DNA of 64,000 bases, taken from positions 930,001 through 994,000 of the forward strand of contig OZ252015.1 in NCBI GenBank assembly GCA_965247525.1. Reading direction: 5' to 3'. A program made the position numbers and the translations under genes. Source of the stretch: JAZKID01 sp965247525 (lineage in GTDB: Bacteria; Pseudomonadota; Alphaproteobacteria; Rhizobiales; UBA4765). The notes beneath the pieces were generated by a model. It did not search any database and was not told where the DNA came from. It was given only the letters and a program-made list of their open reading frames with translations. This document shows, in pieces, positions 28,101 to 37,275 of this stretch (position 1 is the first letter of the stretch; each line of letters opens with the position of its first letter).

Positions 28101-28542
28101 CAAGGCCCGCCTCAAACGGAAATTGATGCAGCACGCCATCGCAAAACGCATGGATGGTCTGAATTTTAAGGCCGCCCGGCGTCTCAAGCGCGCGTGCGAA
28201 CAGACGCCGCGCCAATGTCAGCTCAGCTGCAGACACATTATTGTCTTTGCGATTGTCGAGCGCTGCCAATGTTTGGCGCAGTTCAGGCGCGTCCATCGCC
28301 ACCCATGAGGCCAGCTCGCTCAAAATACGGTTGGCCATATTGGCGGCGGCCGTCGTTGTGTAGGTCAGGCACAATATTTTGTCGGGGGACACGCCATTTA
28401 AAAGCAGGCGTTTGACGCGCTGCGCCAGCACATGTGTTTTTCCAGATCCTGCATTGGCCGATACCCATGCCGAGTTTGCCGGGTTGGACGCGCGCTCTTG
28501 GCGTTCCTGCGTTATTTGATCGATTTTCAGAACACCGCTCAT
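25120..28542 (-). CDS. addA: Double-strand break repair helicase AddA
   Basis: A 1140-residue UvrD-like helicase-nuclease subunit. Walker A is in VSANAGSGKTHVLAQR near residue 28, the DExx box is VDEAQDTSPAQW, a helicase motif reads FAVGDDKQSIFSFQGA, and a late motif is VMTTHSAKGLEAKWV. The C-terminal RecB-type nuclease motif is WIVDFKSGRAA, with Asp and Lys in place. With AddB it resects DNA ends for RecA loading, the alphaproteobacterial counterpart of RecBCD. Its start overlaps the addB stop as ATGA. Confidence 0.95.
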   Translation of the reverse strand: MSGVLKIDQITQERQERASNPANSAWVSANAGSGKTHVLAQRVKRLLLNGVSPDKILCLTYTTTAAANMANRILSELASWVAMDAPELRQTLAALDNRKDNNVSAAELTLARRLFARALETPGGLKIQTIHAFCDGVLHQFPFEAGLAAKFQVLDDITKKELVDDWFQGALAAAPDTPLRTALDALLAVKKPQSLVEELQKYLGALKPLLKDNNRRDNIYKTLGLDPKLSLQDIEAQILNDAHLPAHEWPEAIFALRNYASGPKADNSKEGKLVAKLEKAQTKPAALRSRAYLNVFLTNEDELPKSIVTKGFEQNAPQMAQKFVDEHARFETFLPLYLKYRTAENSLHFMTVAEDLSRFLGTYKQQHGLLEFDEMIEKAGALLGGSGAPWVHYKLDQGVDHILVDEAQDTSPAQWNVINALVDEFFAGEGARSTRRTVFAVGDDKQSIFSFQGAVPQRFEAEKRALATKIARAGQTFEDVPLNLSFRSSPVIMQAVDSVFAQEIAAANVTGAQDFPAHMAAKAYLPGRIDLWPLEQKNKSETTEAFAHPFGLEGKLVPPRLRLARKLSIHIAAALKNEIVHDGAQSRRMRASDILILVRSRGPLFDMLLRELKSHGVPVAGADRLVLNTHIAAMDLVALGQAMLLPDDDLNLACVLKSPLIGLGDDDLMALCPTRRTSLWNALADRATEKPAWQAAYQTLKAWRMRAQLCKPYEFFARVLGEDQGRIKFYRRLGQEAADVLDEFLDAALDFEQSHIPTLQNFIFNFQKNKSEIKRQLEEADDTVRVMTTHSAKGLEAKWVILADTTDLPNSRHLPRILTLRAHGQHTAAWAPSKKWHVSETSFAHAEAAQLADAEYRRLLYVAMTRAEERLTICGAEGQHGVKPSSWYALAVNALKPLATSQTGEGDDTVYHISAGEYPPLHAAQKQNARSTSSAPSWLFEMLSEAPLSTAVLSSDMDDSLSDAQEKQRLKTQLRGTLLHHLLERLPKVNRDKRQAAGDLYLKNQTDIFNDAERAALIDEALGVLGLPDIADFFGANSMAEVPLAFQKPDRSGVPQIVFRRIDRLVINASDLWIVDFKSGRAAAAGNVPPAYLMQLAHYRAAMQLAYPKHKIHCALLWTSAPRLDIIATQTLETALLQVA

Positions 28543-31500
28543 TCGCCGGCCTCCTCATTTTGGTCGACAACGCCCCATTCTTTGAGGCGCGACAGATGAA
28601 GATAGTCGTTGTATTTCGGCGCGAGTGCGGAATCTGCCTTTGAAAGAAAAGGCGCCCCTTCGTCAAATTTTTTCAAGACCGCGATGACGCCGCCGAGTGC
28701 CCGCTCAGCGTCAGGCATGCGCTGCTCTGGTTTTTTTGGCCGGATCTCCAACTCGTCGTCGCCAAGACCGACATACATTGCCTCGCTTGTCTGTCCGGTA
28801 ATGCCTGTAAATGCACCTTTGTCGGCCATTGCCGCTTGCAGGTTTGTCTGGAGCGCGAACGACGCCGCAATCTCTTTTTCTGCTGGAAGTGTTCCGGTTT
28901 TATAATCGATAATGGCAAGGTCACTGCCAGCGCGCTCAATCCTGTCGGCGCGCGCAGTCAATTTGAAATCGCCATTGGCAAGTTTGATCGTAAGCGCACC
29001 ATCGCATTCGACAACAATATCAGGGCGGGAGTGGCGGCGCTGTCTTTCAAAATCGACGAGCTCTGGGATGGAGGATTGAAACCGTGGCCACCAATAGGCT
29101 TTGACTTCTGGATCGTCCAAAAAAGGCGCGTAGCTCTTTTGCGCGATCTGCTCAAGCGTTGCCTCACTTAAAGGCGCACCCCTGTTTACCTGTTCGGCAA
29201 ATGTGGCAAGAATTTCATGGATCAACTTCCCGCGCTCTTTGCCGCCAAATGTGTCATCCAATGCCTCGAACGCGCGAAGTTTCAGAATTTTCTGCGCATA
29301 AACCGCATAAGGGTCACGCAGCAAGGTTTCCACCTGTGTCACTGAAAGCTGCGTCAGCCGAAGCGATGGCGGCGGCACAGGGGATGGACGACTGCAGGGC
29401 TGCGGTGGTTCTACCTGCAGGGTCAGATACCGCGTCAGCTCCAAAGCCTTTTCGCCGCGCGCGCGAATGGAGGTAAACGCTTCTTCACCAACAAACGCGG
29501 CAAGTCGCTGGACAAAACGCGAAGGCACGCTTGGCGCGCCCGCCACTTTTTGCGAGCGCGTGATGTAAATGTCTGCCGTGCCCATGGCCTGCACGAAATC
29601 ATGCGCGGCAAGGCCGATGCGCATTTCAGGAACAGGCAGGTTCAAGTTCATGCGCATGCCCCGGGACAGCCAAGGATCATTTTGTGTCGACGCCGGCCAG
29701 ACGCTTTCATTCATGCCGCCTAAGATAAGCCTGTCATGACGGATCAGCCGCGCCTCGGGCAGACCATAAATAAAAGCGCGTGTGCTTTGCTGCGGCGCAC
29801 GCACGGCCACCGTGCCGATAAGCGCTTCGAGAAATGACAGATAGTCCTCGCCGCGCAGCGCCATGCCATGCGTTGCCTCAGACTGCAAACGGTCAAAAAC
29901 CTCTTCAAGCGCCAGCCCGCCTTGTGCGCCGCGCAAAACAGCCTCGCCTTTTATCGCTTTAAAGCCTGCAAGCGACGCCATCGCAGCGCGGTGGCATGAC
30001 AGCAAATGCGAGAACGGCTGTAACTGGCTTTGAAAAAAACAGTTTTGAAAAGTCGACAGGGCTTGCGTAAACGCAACAAGCCGCGCATGCGCCTGATCGC
30101 GCAGTGCGGCATCAATACCTTTTGCGGCTGTTGTGTCGGTCGCAGCCGCAAACCGTTGCGGCACATCGGCAAGCAGGCAGGGTTTTTGCAGACCGCGAAA
30201 GCAGACGCGCTCAATAAGTCCGTTGAGCATGTCCGCTTCTTGCGCATTATTCTCAAGCTGGCACAGCGGGTGTTTCAACAGGCTGAGGATGTCGGCGCTT
30301 TTTGCGCTGATATGCGCGGCGCTGCAGACCAGCCTTGCAAAAAGTCCGGCTGCCGTTTCAAGAAGCGGCGTACCGGCGCTGTCATCTGTCGTCACGCCAA
30401 AACGTTTCAGCTCGCTGGCAACCCTTCGCGCTAAAATCCGATCTGGCGTAATGAGGGCGGCTGTGTGGTTCTCATGCTGCAATGTCTCGCGTATCAGGCA
30501 GGCAATTGTCAGCGCTTCTTCATGCGCATTTGCTGCCTCGACAAGGCCAATGCCGTCAATCGCATCTGCAATTGAAAACGCTTTGGACGCCGGCAAGACC
30601 CACGCGTCGGTTGTCTCTGCCGGGCGAAGCGCTTGTGACAACGCGTCTTCACGCGGCGGGACCTTGCCGCTGCCAAGCGTGCGCACATCAGCGCGCGAAA
30701 CACCGACACGTTTTAAAAAACGTGCCATCGCAATCTGCGGGTGGCTGGCAATGTTGTCCGCTTCAATTGAGTTGAAGGCGGTATCATCCAGTGTGCGGTC
30801 AAGCCCGGGAAGCACAACGCAGCCCGACGGGTGGCGGGCGATGGCGCTAAGAAACTCTGCCGTAACAGGAACAGAGGCTGTCGACCCTGCCGCAATCACA
30901 GGCACGTCCGGGCTTTGTGCAAACAAATGCGCTTCAAGCTGCAACAGCCGCCGCCGCCGGACATTCGGCTCTTCGCGGCCTGTGTTTTGAAGATAGGTCG
31001 GCCATGCCGTGCTGGCGATCTGCAAAAAACGCAATGCCGCTTCGCGGTGCGCCTGCAATTCCAGCGGTGGGAGGTCGAGGATTGCCTCAAGGGCAAGGCC
31101 TTCATTGGCCACCATATCCAGCATGCGCGCCAGCGCGGCACTGAGCCATGCTGCATCGGCAGGCGACGCAGGTGTTGAAACATCATGGCCGTTTTTTTTC
31201 TCAGCCTCGGCCCAGGCAAGAATAAGCCGTGTCAGGATCAGCTGGCGCTCGAGCGGCGAAATCGCCGGCGGCAGATCCAGCATGTCGTGGTCATTGGCGT
31301 TGAACAGAAGGTCGCTTTCGTCGATGTCGCCCAAAGGCCGCAGGCGCGGCATCAGCACAAGACCGCGGCGCGCAAGGTTTTGCTCCAGCGCGCGGCAGGA
31401 GCGGCGATTGGGCATGAAAATGGTGGCGCGCGCAAGCACCAGCGGATCAGTCGGGTCGAAGGCGCCCTGAACCAGAGCACCACCAAGAAGCGCATCGGCA

Positions 31501-31565
31501 AAACAGTCGAGAAAATTTTCGGCGGGCGGGATTGAAAAAAGCGTGGCGGCCTGCGCCGAACTCAT
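28539..31565 (-). CDS. addB: Double-strand break repair protein AddB
   Basis: A 1008-residue partner of AddA of the alphaproteobacterial type. An N-terminal inactivated helicase part is followed by a C-terminal PD-(D/E)XK nuclease with GKLIHEILATFAEQ and LAIIDYKTGTLPAEKE. The start is ATG 31565, which overlaps the upstream murU TGA as ATGA; an in-frame TTG (31574) is less likely. AddAB is complete and looks functional. Confidence 0.93.
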   Translation of the reverse strand: MSSAQAATLFSIPPAENFLDCFADALLGGALVQGAFDPTDPLVLARATIFMPNRRSCRALEQNLARRGLVLMPRLRPLGDIDESDLLFNANDHDMLDLPPAISPLERQLILTRLILAWAEAEKKNGHDVSTPASPADAAWLSAALARMLDMVANEGLALEAILDLPPLELQAHREAALRFLQIASTAWPTYLQNTGREEPNVRRRRLLQLEAHLFAQSPDVPVIAAGSTASVPVTAEFLSAIARHPSGCVVLPGLDRTLDDTAFNSIEADNIASHPQIAMARFLKRVGVSRADVRTLGSGKVPPREDALSQALRPAETTDAWVLPASKAFSIADAIDGIGLVEAANAHEEALTIACLIRETLQHENHTAALITPDRILARRVASELKRFGVTTDDSAGTPLLETAAGLFARLVCSAAHISAKSADILSLLKHPLCQLENNAQEADMLNGLIERVCFRGLQKPCLLADVPQRFAAATDTTAAKGIDAALRDQAHARLVAFTQALSTFQNCFFQSQLQPFSHLLSCHRAAMASLAGFKAIKGEAVLRGAQGGLALEEVFDRLQSEATHGMALRGEDYLSFLEALIGTVAVRAPQQSTRAFIYGLPEARLIRHDRLILGGMNESVWPASTQNDPWLSRGMRMNLNLPVPEMRIGLAAHDFVQAMGTADIYITRSQKVAGAPSVPSRFVQRLAAFVGEEAFTSIRARGEKALELTRYLTLQVEPPQPCSRPSPVPPPSLRLTQLSVTQVETLLRDPYAVYAQKILKLRAFEALDDTFGGKERGKLIHEILATFAEQVNRGAPLSEATLEQIAQKSYAPFLDDPEVKAYWWPRFQSSIPELVDFERQRRHSRPDIVVECDGALTIKLANGDFKLTARADRIERAGSDLAIIDYKTGTLPAEKEIAASFALQTNLQAAMADKGAFTGITGQTSEAMYVGLGDDELEIRPKKPEQRMPDAERALGGVIAVLKKFDEGAPFLSKADSALAPKYNDYLHLSRLKEWGVVDQNEEAGE

Positions 31566-32290
31566 GCCGCGCAAGCCTTGAGATGTTGCTCGGCGTCCGC
31601 CAAAGCCTCAACAGTGCCGACATGCATCCATGTTCCCTGAAGCGCAAGCCCGAACAAACGCCCGGCCTGAATGGCGCGATCAAACAAGAGGTTAAGAGAG
31701 AAAGGCGTGTCCGGCGTATTTTCAAACAGTTCTTTTTTAAATATGCCGACACCGGCATAGGCAAAAGGCGCAGCATCATCCGTGCCGCGCCGTATCAGCC
31801 GTCCCTCTTTGCCAAGGTGAAAATCGCCTTTGCCTTCAAAGCCGATGCTGTGTGTGTGCTCTGCCAAAAGCAGCAGAATGTCAGCCGTGTCGCTGTCAAA
31901 CGCAGCGCGCATCGCTCGCATGTTCGACACATTTTGCTCGCTCCATGCGGTGTCAGCGTTGGCAAGAAAAAAAGCGTCGCCATCGAGAGCCGGGAGCATT
32001 TTTTTGGCGCCGCCGCCGGAGTCGAGAATTTGCGCGCGCTCATCCGAGATGATGATGTCGGGCGCTCTGCGTTTGCCCAGATGCGCCTCGATCATGTCGG
32101 CGTGATAGTGGACATTCACCGCAATACGCGACGCACCGCCTTCGCACAGCCGTTCGATGACATGGTCCAGCAATGGTTTGCCACACAAGGGCACCAGCGG
32201 TTTTGGCATTGTGTCCGTCAATGGCCGCATGCGCGTACCAAGACCGGCCGCCAATATCATTGCTGTAGACGAAAAAGTCATCGCGCTCAC
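31562..32290 (-). CDS. murU: N-acetylmuramate-1-phosphate uridylyltransferase-like nucleotidyltransferase
   Basis: A 242-residue sugar-phosphate nucleotidyltransferase with the signature AMILAAGLGTRMRPLTDTMPKPLVPL at residues 8-33 and an LxNADTAW metal-site segment. MurU makes UDP-MurNAc from MurNAc-1-P in cell-wall recycling. The call depends on the immediate upstream AmgK-like kinase, which would supply MurNAc-1-P. GTG 32290 overlaps the upstream stop as GTGA; ATG 32281 is a good alternative three codons in. Confidence 0.85.
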   Translation of the reverse strand: MSAMTFSSTAMILAAGLGTRMRPLTDTMPKPLVPLCGKPLLDHVIERLCEGGASRIAVNVHYHADMIEAHLGKRRAPDIIISDERAQILDSGGGAKKMLPALDGDAFFLANADTAWSEQNVSNMRAMRAAFDSDTADILLLLAEHTHSIGFEGKGDFHLGKEGRLIRRGTDDAAPFAYAGVGIFKKELFENTPDTPFSLNLLFDRAIQAGRLFGLALQGTWMHVGTVEALADAEQHLKACAA

Positions 32291-33828
32291 GCCGCGCGCA
32301 TCGCCGAGACGCGATTTTGCGCAGGCGCGTTGTTGTCAAACCAGACTTTCAACGCTTTCATTTTTGGATGGACAAGGCAGCGCTCTAAATAATCCGACAC
32401 GCGCGGAATATGCTGCAGGTAATGCGGCTTGCCGTCCTGATGCGCAAGTCGCGCAAACACGCCAAGAATACGGGTTGCGCGCTGCGCACCGCAAATGGCA
32501 TAATCTACTTTCAATGTTTCGGCGTCGAATTTTTTGTCCGTTGCGCGCGCCTGCAAATAGCGCTCCAGCAAATTGTGCTCCATCTCAACTGGGACGCTGA
32601 CGCGGGCGTCCTGCGCCAATGACACAACATCATAGGCTTCGGGGCCTTGGCGCGTGTCTTGAAAATCAAGGAGGCCTATGCGCCGCAAGCCGTCACGGTC
32701 TTCAAGCCACATGGCGTTTGGCGAATGAAAATCAAACAGCGTCCATGTTTTCGGGCTACGGTCGAGACTGTCGAACAACCCGTCAAAGGCGCTGCGAAAG
32801 CTTGCCTCAATGACAGGGTCGGTTTTACGGCCTGTCAGCGTCGGCAGGAAAAATTCCAGAAACAGTTTGGCCTCGGTCTGGAACGCCTCACGGCTATAAA
32901 CCGGAACCTGATGCTGCGCATTGGCCGGGCCTTTGGCCGTTTGCGGCCAGTCCTGCTGGTGCAGAGCGACAAGCACGTCAATTGCGGCCTGATAGCGCTG
33001 CAGAACCGGCGCGCTGTTTTCGGCGATAAAACCGCTGCCCAGATCTTCCTGAATTAACAGGCTGCCGTCCACGTCGTAATGCAAATGCTCGGGCACGGTA
33101 AACCCGCGCTGGCGCAGTTCGGCGCCGAGCGCCAGAATGGGCGCAATCGCATCATTGGGCGCAAGATGCGTGACCTTCATATAGTTGAGGCGGTGTTCAC
33201 CAACAGAGCGGTCAGGCTGTGCCAGCGCATTGAGAAGCACGGCTGATTTGCCGTCTTTGAGTGTCAGGCGTTCATACGCGCGCGGGCTGGCATCGCCCTG
33301 CAAAAAACGGCGTGCCTTCACGTCATGCGGGCAGTCATGCAAAAAGTCTTGAATGGCGCAAAGGCGCGTGAGGCGCTTGCGCATATTGTCATCCGTGGAT
33401 GACAGGGTGGCGGTACGCGCCTCACCCTTGCTCTCAAGGTGAAGGTCGAAGCGGTGCGCTGGAAGAGCGCCATTGGCTTTTTCGGGCCATTCGATCAACA
33501 GCGCTCCGTTCTGTTGATGCTCCCCAAGACCGAGCTCTTCAATTTCATCAGGTGAATTGACGCGGTAAAAATCGGCATGGTGAAGCGGGAAACGAAAGTT
33601 CGCACCGTCATAAGATTGCAGCAGCGTATAAGTGGGGCTTGGCACTTCCAGTGCCAGATCATCGCTAAATGCCTGAATCAAAGCACGCAGCAAGGTGGTT
33701 TTGCCCGCGCCAAGATCGCCCGAGACGGCGAGCACGTCGCCAGGGCGCAGCGCCAGAGCCAAGGCTTCGCCAAGTTTTACGGTGTCGTCCATGCTGGACA
33801 TATCGAAATGGCAAATGGGTGCGTTCAT
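32287..33828 (-). CDS. Fusion of TsaE ATPase and AmgK-type sugar kinase
   Basis: A 513-residue two-domain protein. Residues about 1-150 are TsaE (YjeE), with Walker A SGDLGAGKTTLLRAL and the conserved EVPSPTYTL and HADFYRV segments; TsaE is the ATPase of tRNA t6A synthesis. Residues about 165-513 are an APH-fold kinase with FDFHSPNAMWLED and GLLDFQDTRQGPEAYD carrying the catalytic and metal residues, matching AmgK, which phosphorylates MurNAc/GlcNAc at C1. No frameshift or internal start is needed. ATG 33828 lies 19 bp after the divL stop. The same fusion is known in Hyphomicrobiales. Confidence 0.88.
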   Translation of the reverse strand: MNAPICHFDMSSMDDTVKLGEALALALRPGDVLAVSGDLGAGKTTLLRALIQAFSDDLALEVPSPTYTLLQSYDGANFRFPLHHADFYRVNSPDEIEELGLGEHQQNGALLIEWPEKANGALPAHRFDLHLESKGEARTATLSSTDDNMRKRLTRLCAIQDFLHDCPHDVKARRFLQGDASPRAYERLTLKDGKSAVLLNALAQPDRSVGEHRLNYMKVTHLAPNDAIAPILALGAELRQRGFTVPEHLHYDVDGSLLIQEDLGSGFIAENSAPVLQRYQAAIDVLVALHQQDWPQTAKGPANAQHQVPVYSREAFQTEAKLFLEFFLPTLTGRKTDPVIEASFRSAFDGLFDSLDRSPKTWTLFDFHSPNAMWLEDRDGLRRIGLLDFQDTRQGPEAYDVVSLAQDARVSVPVEMEHNLLERYLQARATDKKFDAETLKVDYAICGAQRATRILGVFARLAHQDGKPHYLQHIPRVSDYLERCLVHPKMKALKVWFDNNAPAQNRVSAMRAA

Positions 33829-33847
33829 CAGGTCAGTAAACTTAAGC

Positions 33848-36316
33848 TCAAGCGGCGGATTGAGCTTCAGACTTACCCATGGACGCCGGAAATACAAGGG
33901 TCACCAGCGTGCCGCGTCCCGGCATTGAACGGATATCGATTTTGCCCTTATGCAACTCGATAATGGACTTGACGATGGAGAGACCAAGGCCGACGCCGCG
34001 ATGGCTTGAGCCTTTGGTCCGGCTTTCAAACCGCTCGAAGACATGCGGCAGGTCTTCCTCGGCAATGCCAATGCCGTAATCCTGCACGGTGAAAATGATC
34101 TCCCCCGCTTTGTTGCGGGTGGCATCAAAATCGACCGTGCCGCCGACCTCTGAAAAGCCGATGGCATTTGACAGCACATTGTAAAGTGCCTGACGGACGC
34201 GGCGGGCATCGGCGGTGAACGCGCCGGCATCCTTGCCGATTGAAATGTTGAGGTTGACGCTTTTTTCTGCGCAACGATCGCGCAGCGCCTCGATCGTATG
34301 GTCGACCACGTCCTTGATGTCGACATGCGTCAGGTCAAGCTCCATGACCCCCGCATCAATGGTTGCAAGGTCGAGAATGTCATTGATAAGCGCCAGCAAC
34401 GCACCCGATGAGGTGGTGATGTAGTCCATATATTCGAACTGGCGGGCGTTCAGCGGCCCGATTTTCGGGTCGGTCAAAAGCTGCGTAAAGCCGATAATAT
34501 TTGTCAGAGGTGAGCGCAGCTCATAGGACATGTGCTGAATGAAATCATTTTTGAGGCGCGTCGCCGCTTCGAGAGCTTCATTGCGCTCTTTCAAGACGCG
34601 TTCAACTTTGACCGCCGCAGTCACATCGACAAATGTCATCAATGTCGCGCCGTCGGGAAGCGGGACGCAGGCCACATCTGCAACCGTGCCGCTGGTAAGT
34701 TCCAGCTGGCGGCTGATGGTTTTGCGCTCTTCACCAAAGGCGATGACGGTCTGTTTCAGCTCTGCCCAGACGATAGGGTTCTGGTAAAGCGACATGCCTT
34801 TTTCAATCAGCGCATCAATATGCGGATTGGCGCCAATAAAACCTGCATCAAAATGCCACATCTCCATCAACGCGGGGTTGAACAGCCGCAAACGGCCATC
34901 GGAGCCAAACACCGCGACCGCGTCCGAGAGGGCATCCAGCGTTTCGCGCTGCATGCGCTCATAGGCGGCAGCGCGGCTTTTCAGATCGAGAACTTCGGTG
35001 ACATTTTCCTGCACCAAGGTAATTCCGCCTTGCGGATTGGGATGGGTAAACACGCGCAAGGTTCGCCCGTCGGGCAAATGCCACCAGACCTCGCGCGGCT
35101 CGATGGCCGCGTAATTTGCAAGATGCTGCGCTTTCCAGTTTTTATAATCGGCCTGTTCGGGCAGTTTTCTTTGCTCGCGCAGACGGTCGAGCAAAGCGCC
35201 TTCGTCCGGCATGTCATCAAGGAATTGCGCGTCGAGCTGCCACAGCTTTTGAAAGGCGTGGTTGTAATAGACAAGCTTACGGTCGGCGCCGAAGGTCGCA
35301 ACCGCCGTGCCAAGATGGTCGAGCGTGCGTTGATGCGCGGCCGTAACGCGCTCAACCTCGCGCGTGGTGAACTCGCTGTCAGCGGCGTCGATTGCAGAGC
35401 CCGCCTCGATCACGCCGCTTGATTTGACCATGATCTGCAGGCTGCGGCGCTTGCCGTTGGCAATCGTTAAAATCTGGCTCTGCCAGCTGTTCTGGGTGGA
35501 GAGCGCATCAACGGCTGCCGCGCGCGTGCTCTGGTCCAAAAGCTCATAGCCCTGCGCCACAACCTGCGCCGGGCTGGCCGCATCGACGGCTTTTGCATAG
35601 GCCTTGTTGACCCATGACAAATGCCCGGTGGCGCTGCGTAGCCAGAGCGGCGCTGGCAGTTCATTCAACAAATTGCGGAATGTATCGAGCTCACGCACGG
35701 TTTTCGTCAGCTGGTCGGCAAGCTGGACGCTGCGTGCGCGCGTATCGGTCAGCGGCCTGATACGCAGCATGGGACCTGAGGCCGTGGCGCGCGCTTCAAC
35801 CTCGAGTGCAACACCGGCGCTTGTTTGCACGCTTTGCGTAAAATCTTCGCTGCGGTTGAGAAAACAGTCGTATTTATAAGACAGTTCCGAGGCGCTGGCC
35901 GGTTCAAGCCATTCGCTGAAGTCAAGCAGGCGCTCGGCTTCTACTGGTGCTGATTTCAGTCGCGAAGGCATGCCGCGCGTCAGCTCGACAGGCGCACCTT
36001 GCGGTTTTTCCCAGTACAGCACCAGCTGCTCGTCGAAACGGCCTAGCATTTCCGACAGCGCCAGACGGCGTGCCAGCACATGCACATCGCGGTGTGCGGC
36101 ATGCTCCGCACGCAGCGCCCGCCGCCGTGTTTTTATGATCATCACGGCGCAACCGGCAGCAAAAACGCTCATGCCCGCGATCAATGTGCCGATAATTGAG
36201 GTGTAGGGAAGCGATACGGCAAAGACCGGCGCGGCAAGGGCGCTGTTTTGCGATGCGATAACAAAGGCGATGGCGGACAAGCCGCTGCAAAGTGCGCCTC
36301 TGCTTTTAAACCACAT
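33848..36316 (-). CDS. divL: DivL-like PAS sensor kinase with tyrosine in the H-box
   Basis: An 822-residue protein. It begins with two hydrophobic stretches (within about 1-70), continues with several PAS-like domains, and ends with a dimerisation and ATPase core. The H-box reads DFIQHMSYELRSPLTNI: the phospho-acceptor His is replaced by Tyr598 (codon 34523-34525), as in Caulobacter DivL. The ATP-binding part is intact, with N box NVLSNAIGF, G1 DYGIGI and G2 GVGLGLSIVKS. DivL controls the CckA-CtrA relay and reads DivK. ATG 36316 is chosen as it precedes the first hydrophobic helix. The following tsaE-amgK-murU-addB-addA order is typical of rhizobia. Confidence 0.88.
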   Translation of the reverse strand: MWFKSRGALCSGLSAIAFVIASQNSALAAPVFAVSLPYTSIIGTLIAGMSVFAAGCAVMIIKTRRRALRAEHAAHRDVHVLARRLALSEMLGRFDEQLVLYWEKPQGAPVELTRGMPSRLKSAPVEAERLLDFSEWLEPASASELSYKYDCFLNRSEDFTQSVQTSAGVALEVEARATASGPMLRIRPLTDTRARSVQLADQLTKTVRELDTFRNLLNELPAPLWLRSATGHLSWVNKAYAKAVDAASPAQVVAQGYELLDQSTRAAAVDALSTQNSWQSQILTIANGKRRSLQIMVKSSGVIEAGSAIDAADSEFTTREVERVTAAHQRTLDHLGTAVATFGADRKLVYYNHAFQKLWQLDAQFLDDMPDEGALLDRLREQRKLPEQADYKNWKAQHLANYAAIEPREVWWHLPDGRTLRVFTHPNPQGGITLVQENVTEVLDLKSRAAAYERMQRETLDALSDAVAVFGSDGRLRLFNPALMEMWHFDAGFIGANPHIDALIEKGMSLYQNPIVWAELKQTVIAFGEERKTISRQLELTSGTVADVACVPLPDGATLMTFVDVTAAVKVERVLKERNEALEAATRLKNDFIQHMSYELRSPLTNIIGFTQLLTDPKIGPLNARQFEYMDYITTSSGALLALINDILDLATIDAGVMELDLTHVDIKDVVDHTIEALRDRCAEKSVNLNISIGKDAGAFTADARRVRQALYNVLSNAIGFSEVGGTVDFDATRNKAGEIIFTVQDYGIGIAEEDLPHVFERFESRTKGSSHRGVGLGLSIVKSIIELHKGKIDIRSMPGRGTLVTLVFPASMGKSEAQSAA

Positions 36317-36523
36317 CACGAACGTTCGCCCTCTCAAGGCAGATGTCTTGTTCTGCCTCCAGTTTTTAAAAAAAACTGGCCCCTCTTCTATAAAGAATGA
36401 CTGATTTGCGGTGGCGCGCAAAGCGCCAAGTGCGATTCGGCTGTCAATTCACATGAATATGACAACATAAAAGCTGAATGAGAGCCGCCCAACAAACTTT
36501 GAATGAAGTACTGAATTGTTTTT

Positions 36524-37174
36524 CTACTTGCTAAGGATAATCGGAATAGGCGTTAAAGTTGTTGACGTTGTTGTTGTACCGCCACCGCCGCCGCCTTGAA
36601 TCATACCGCACCCTCCACCGCACCCGCGTGAATACATATCATTGGGGTGGGCAGAACAACGACAAGCATAGCCATCATAAAACCATCCGCCGCTTGAACA
36701 AAGGGCTGTATCAGGCACACAGCTTCCGCCACCGCCTCCACCAGACGTAGTCGTTGTTGTGGTCGCTCTTGCGAACTGACCTTCGGCCGTAAGTTTCGCG
36801 TCAAGAGTGCTGTAGCCAACTATACTGAGAAGTGTTGTTGGAGATGACACCGTGACCTCGCCGTGCAACTTCGTGCCGCTGTCCTTAAATGAAAACTGGG
36901 GATCTTTGACAACCGGTTTTTGCTCTGCCGAAAGCGCGCTGGAAAAATAAGCCATTGCGACAGACAGCTTGTCGTCTTTTGCAACACTGGCACGGCCCGC
37001 ATCTAGAACGGCGGCGTCAAGCACATTCTGGATTTCTGCCTGTTTTTCAGACACCGACCTGTATTCAATGGCTGCCCCGATAATGAAAATTAGAGGCAGC
37101 AAAACCAAGGCAAAAACAATAACAATAGAACCGCTTTTGGCTCTCAAAAATTGGTTGAAAGTTGCATTGCGCAT
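36524..37174 (-). CDS. TadE/TadG-like pilus-assembly protein with Gly/Cys-rich C-terminus
   Basis: A 216-residue protein. Residues 1-45 match the TadE/G N-terminus: a short basic leader, GSIVIVFALVLLPLIFIIGAA as membrane helix, then an EYRSVSEKQAEIQNVLDAAVL segment. The middle looks like a small extracytoplasmic domain. From about residue 138 it becomes low complexity: threonine and glycine runs flank a stretch with seven Cys residues, ending in TTTT-rich sequence. No other tad/cpa gene is near. The tail is unlike known TadG von Willebrand domains. Confidence 0.7.
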   Translation of the reverse strand: MRNATFNQFLRAKSGSIVIVFALVLLPLIFIIGAAIEYRSVSEKQAEIQNVLDAAVLDAGRASVAKDDKLSVAMAYFSSALSAEQKPVVKDPQFSFKDSGTKLHGEVTVSSPTTLLSIVGYSTLDAKLTAEGQFARATTTTTTSGGGGGGSCVPDTALCSSGGWFYDGYACRCSAHPNDMYSRGCGGGCGMIQGGGGGGTTTTSTTLTPIPIILSK

Positions 37175-37275
37175 AATGCCCTCGCCTTACGGCGGATCTT
37201 CGATGAAAAAACACAATAGCTCATTTTAAATTTGCGAAGTTGCAAATCTTCTCTTTATACTCAAATAAACTATTT

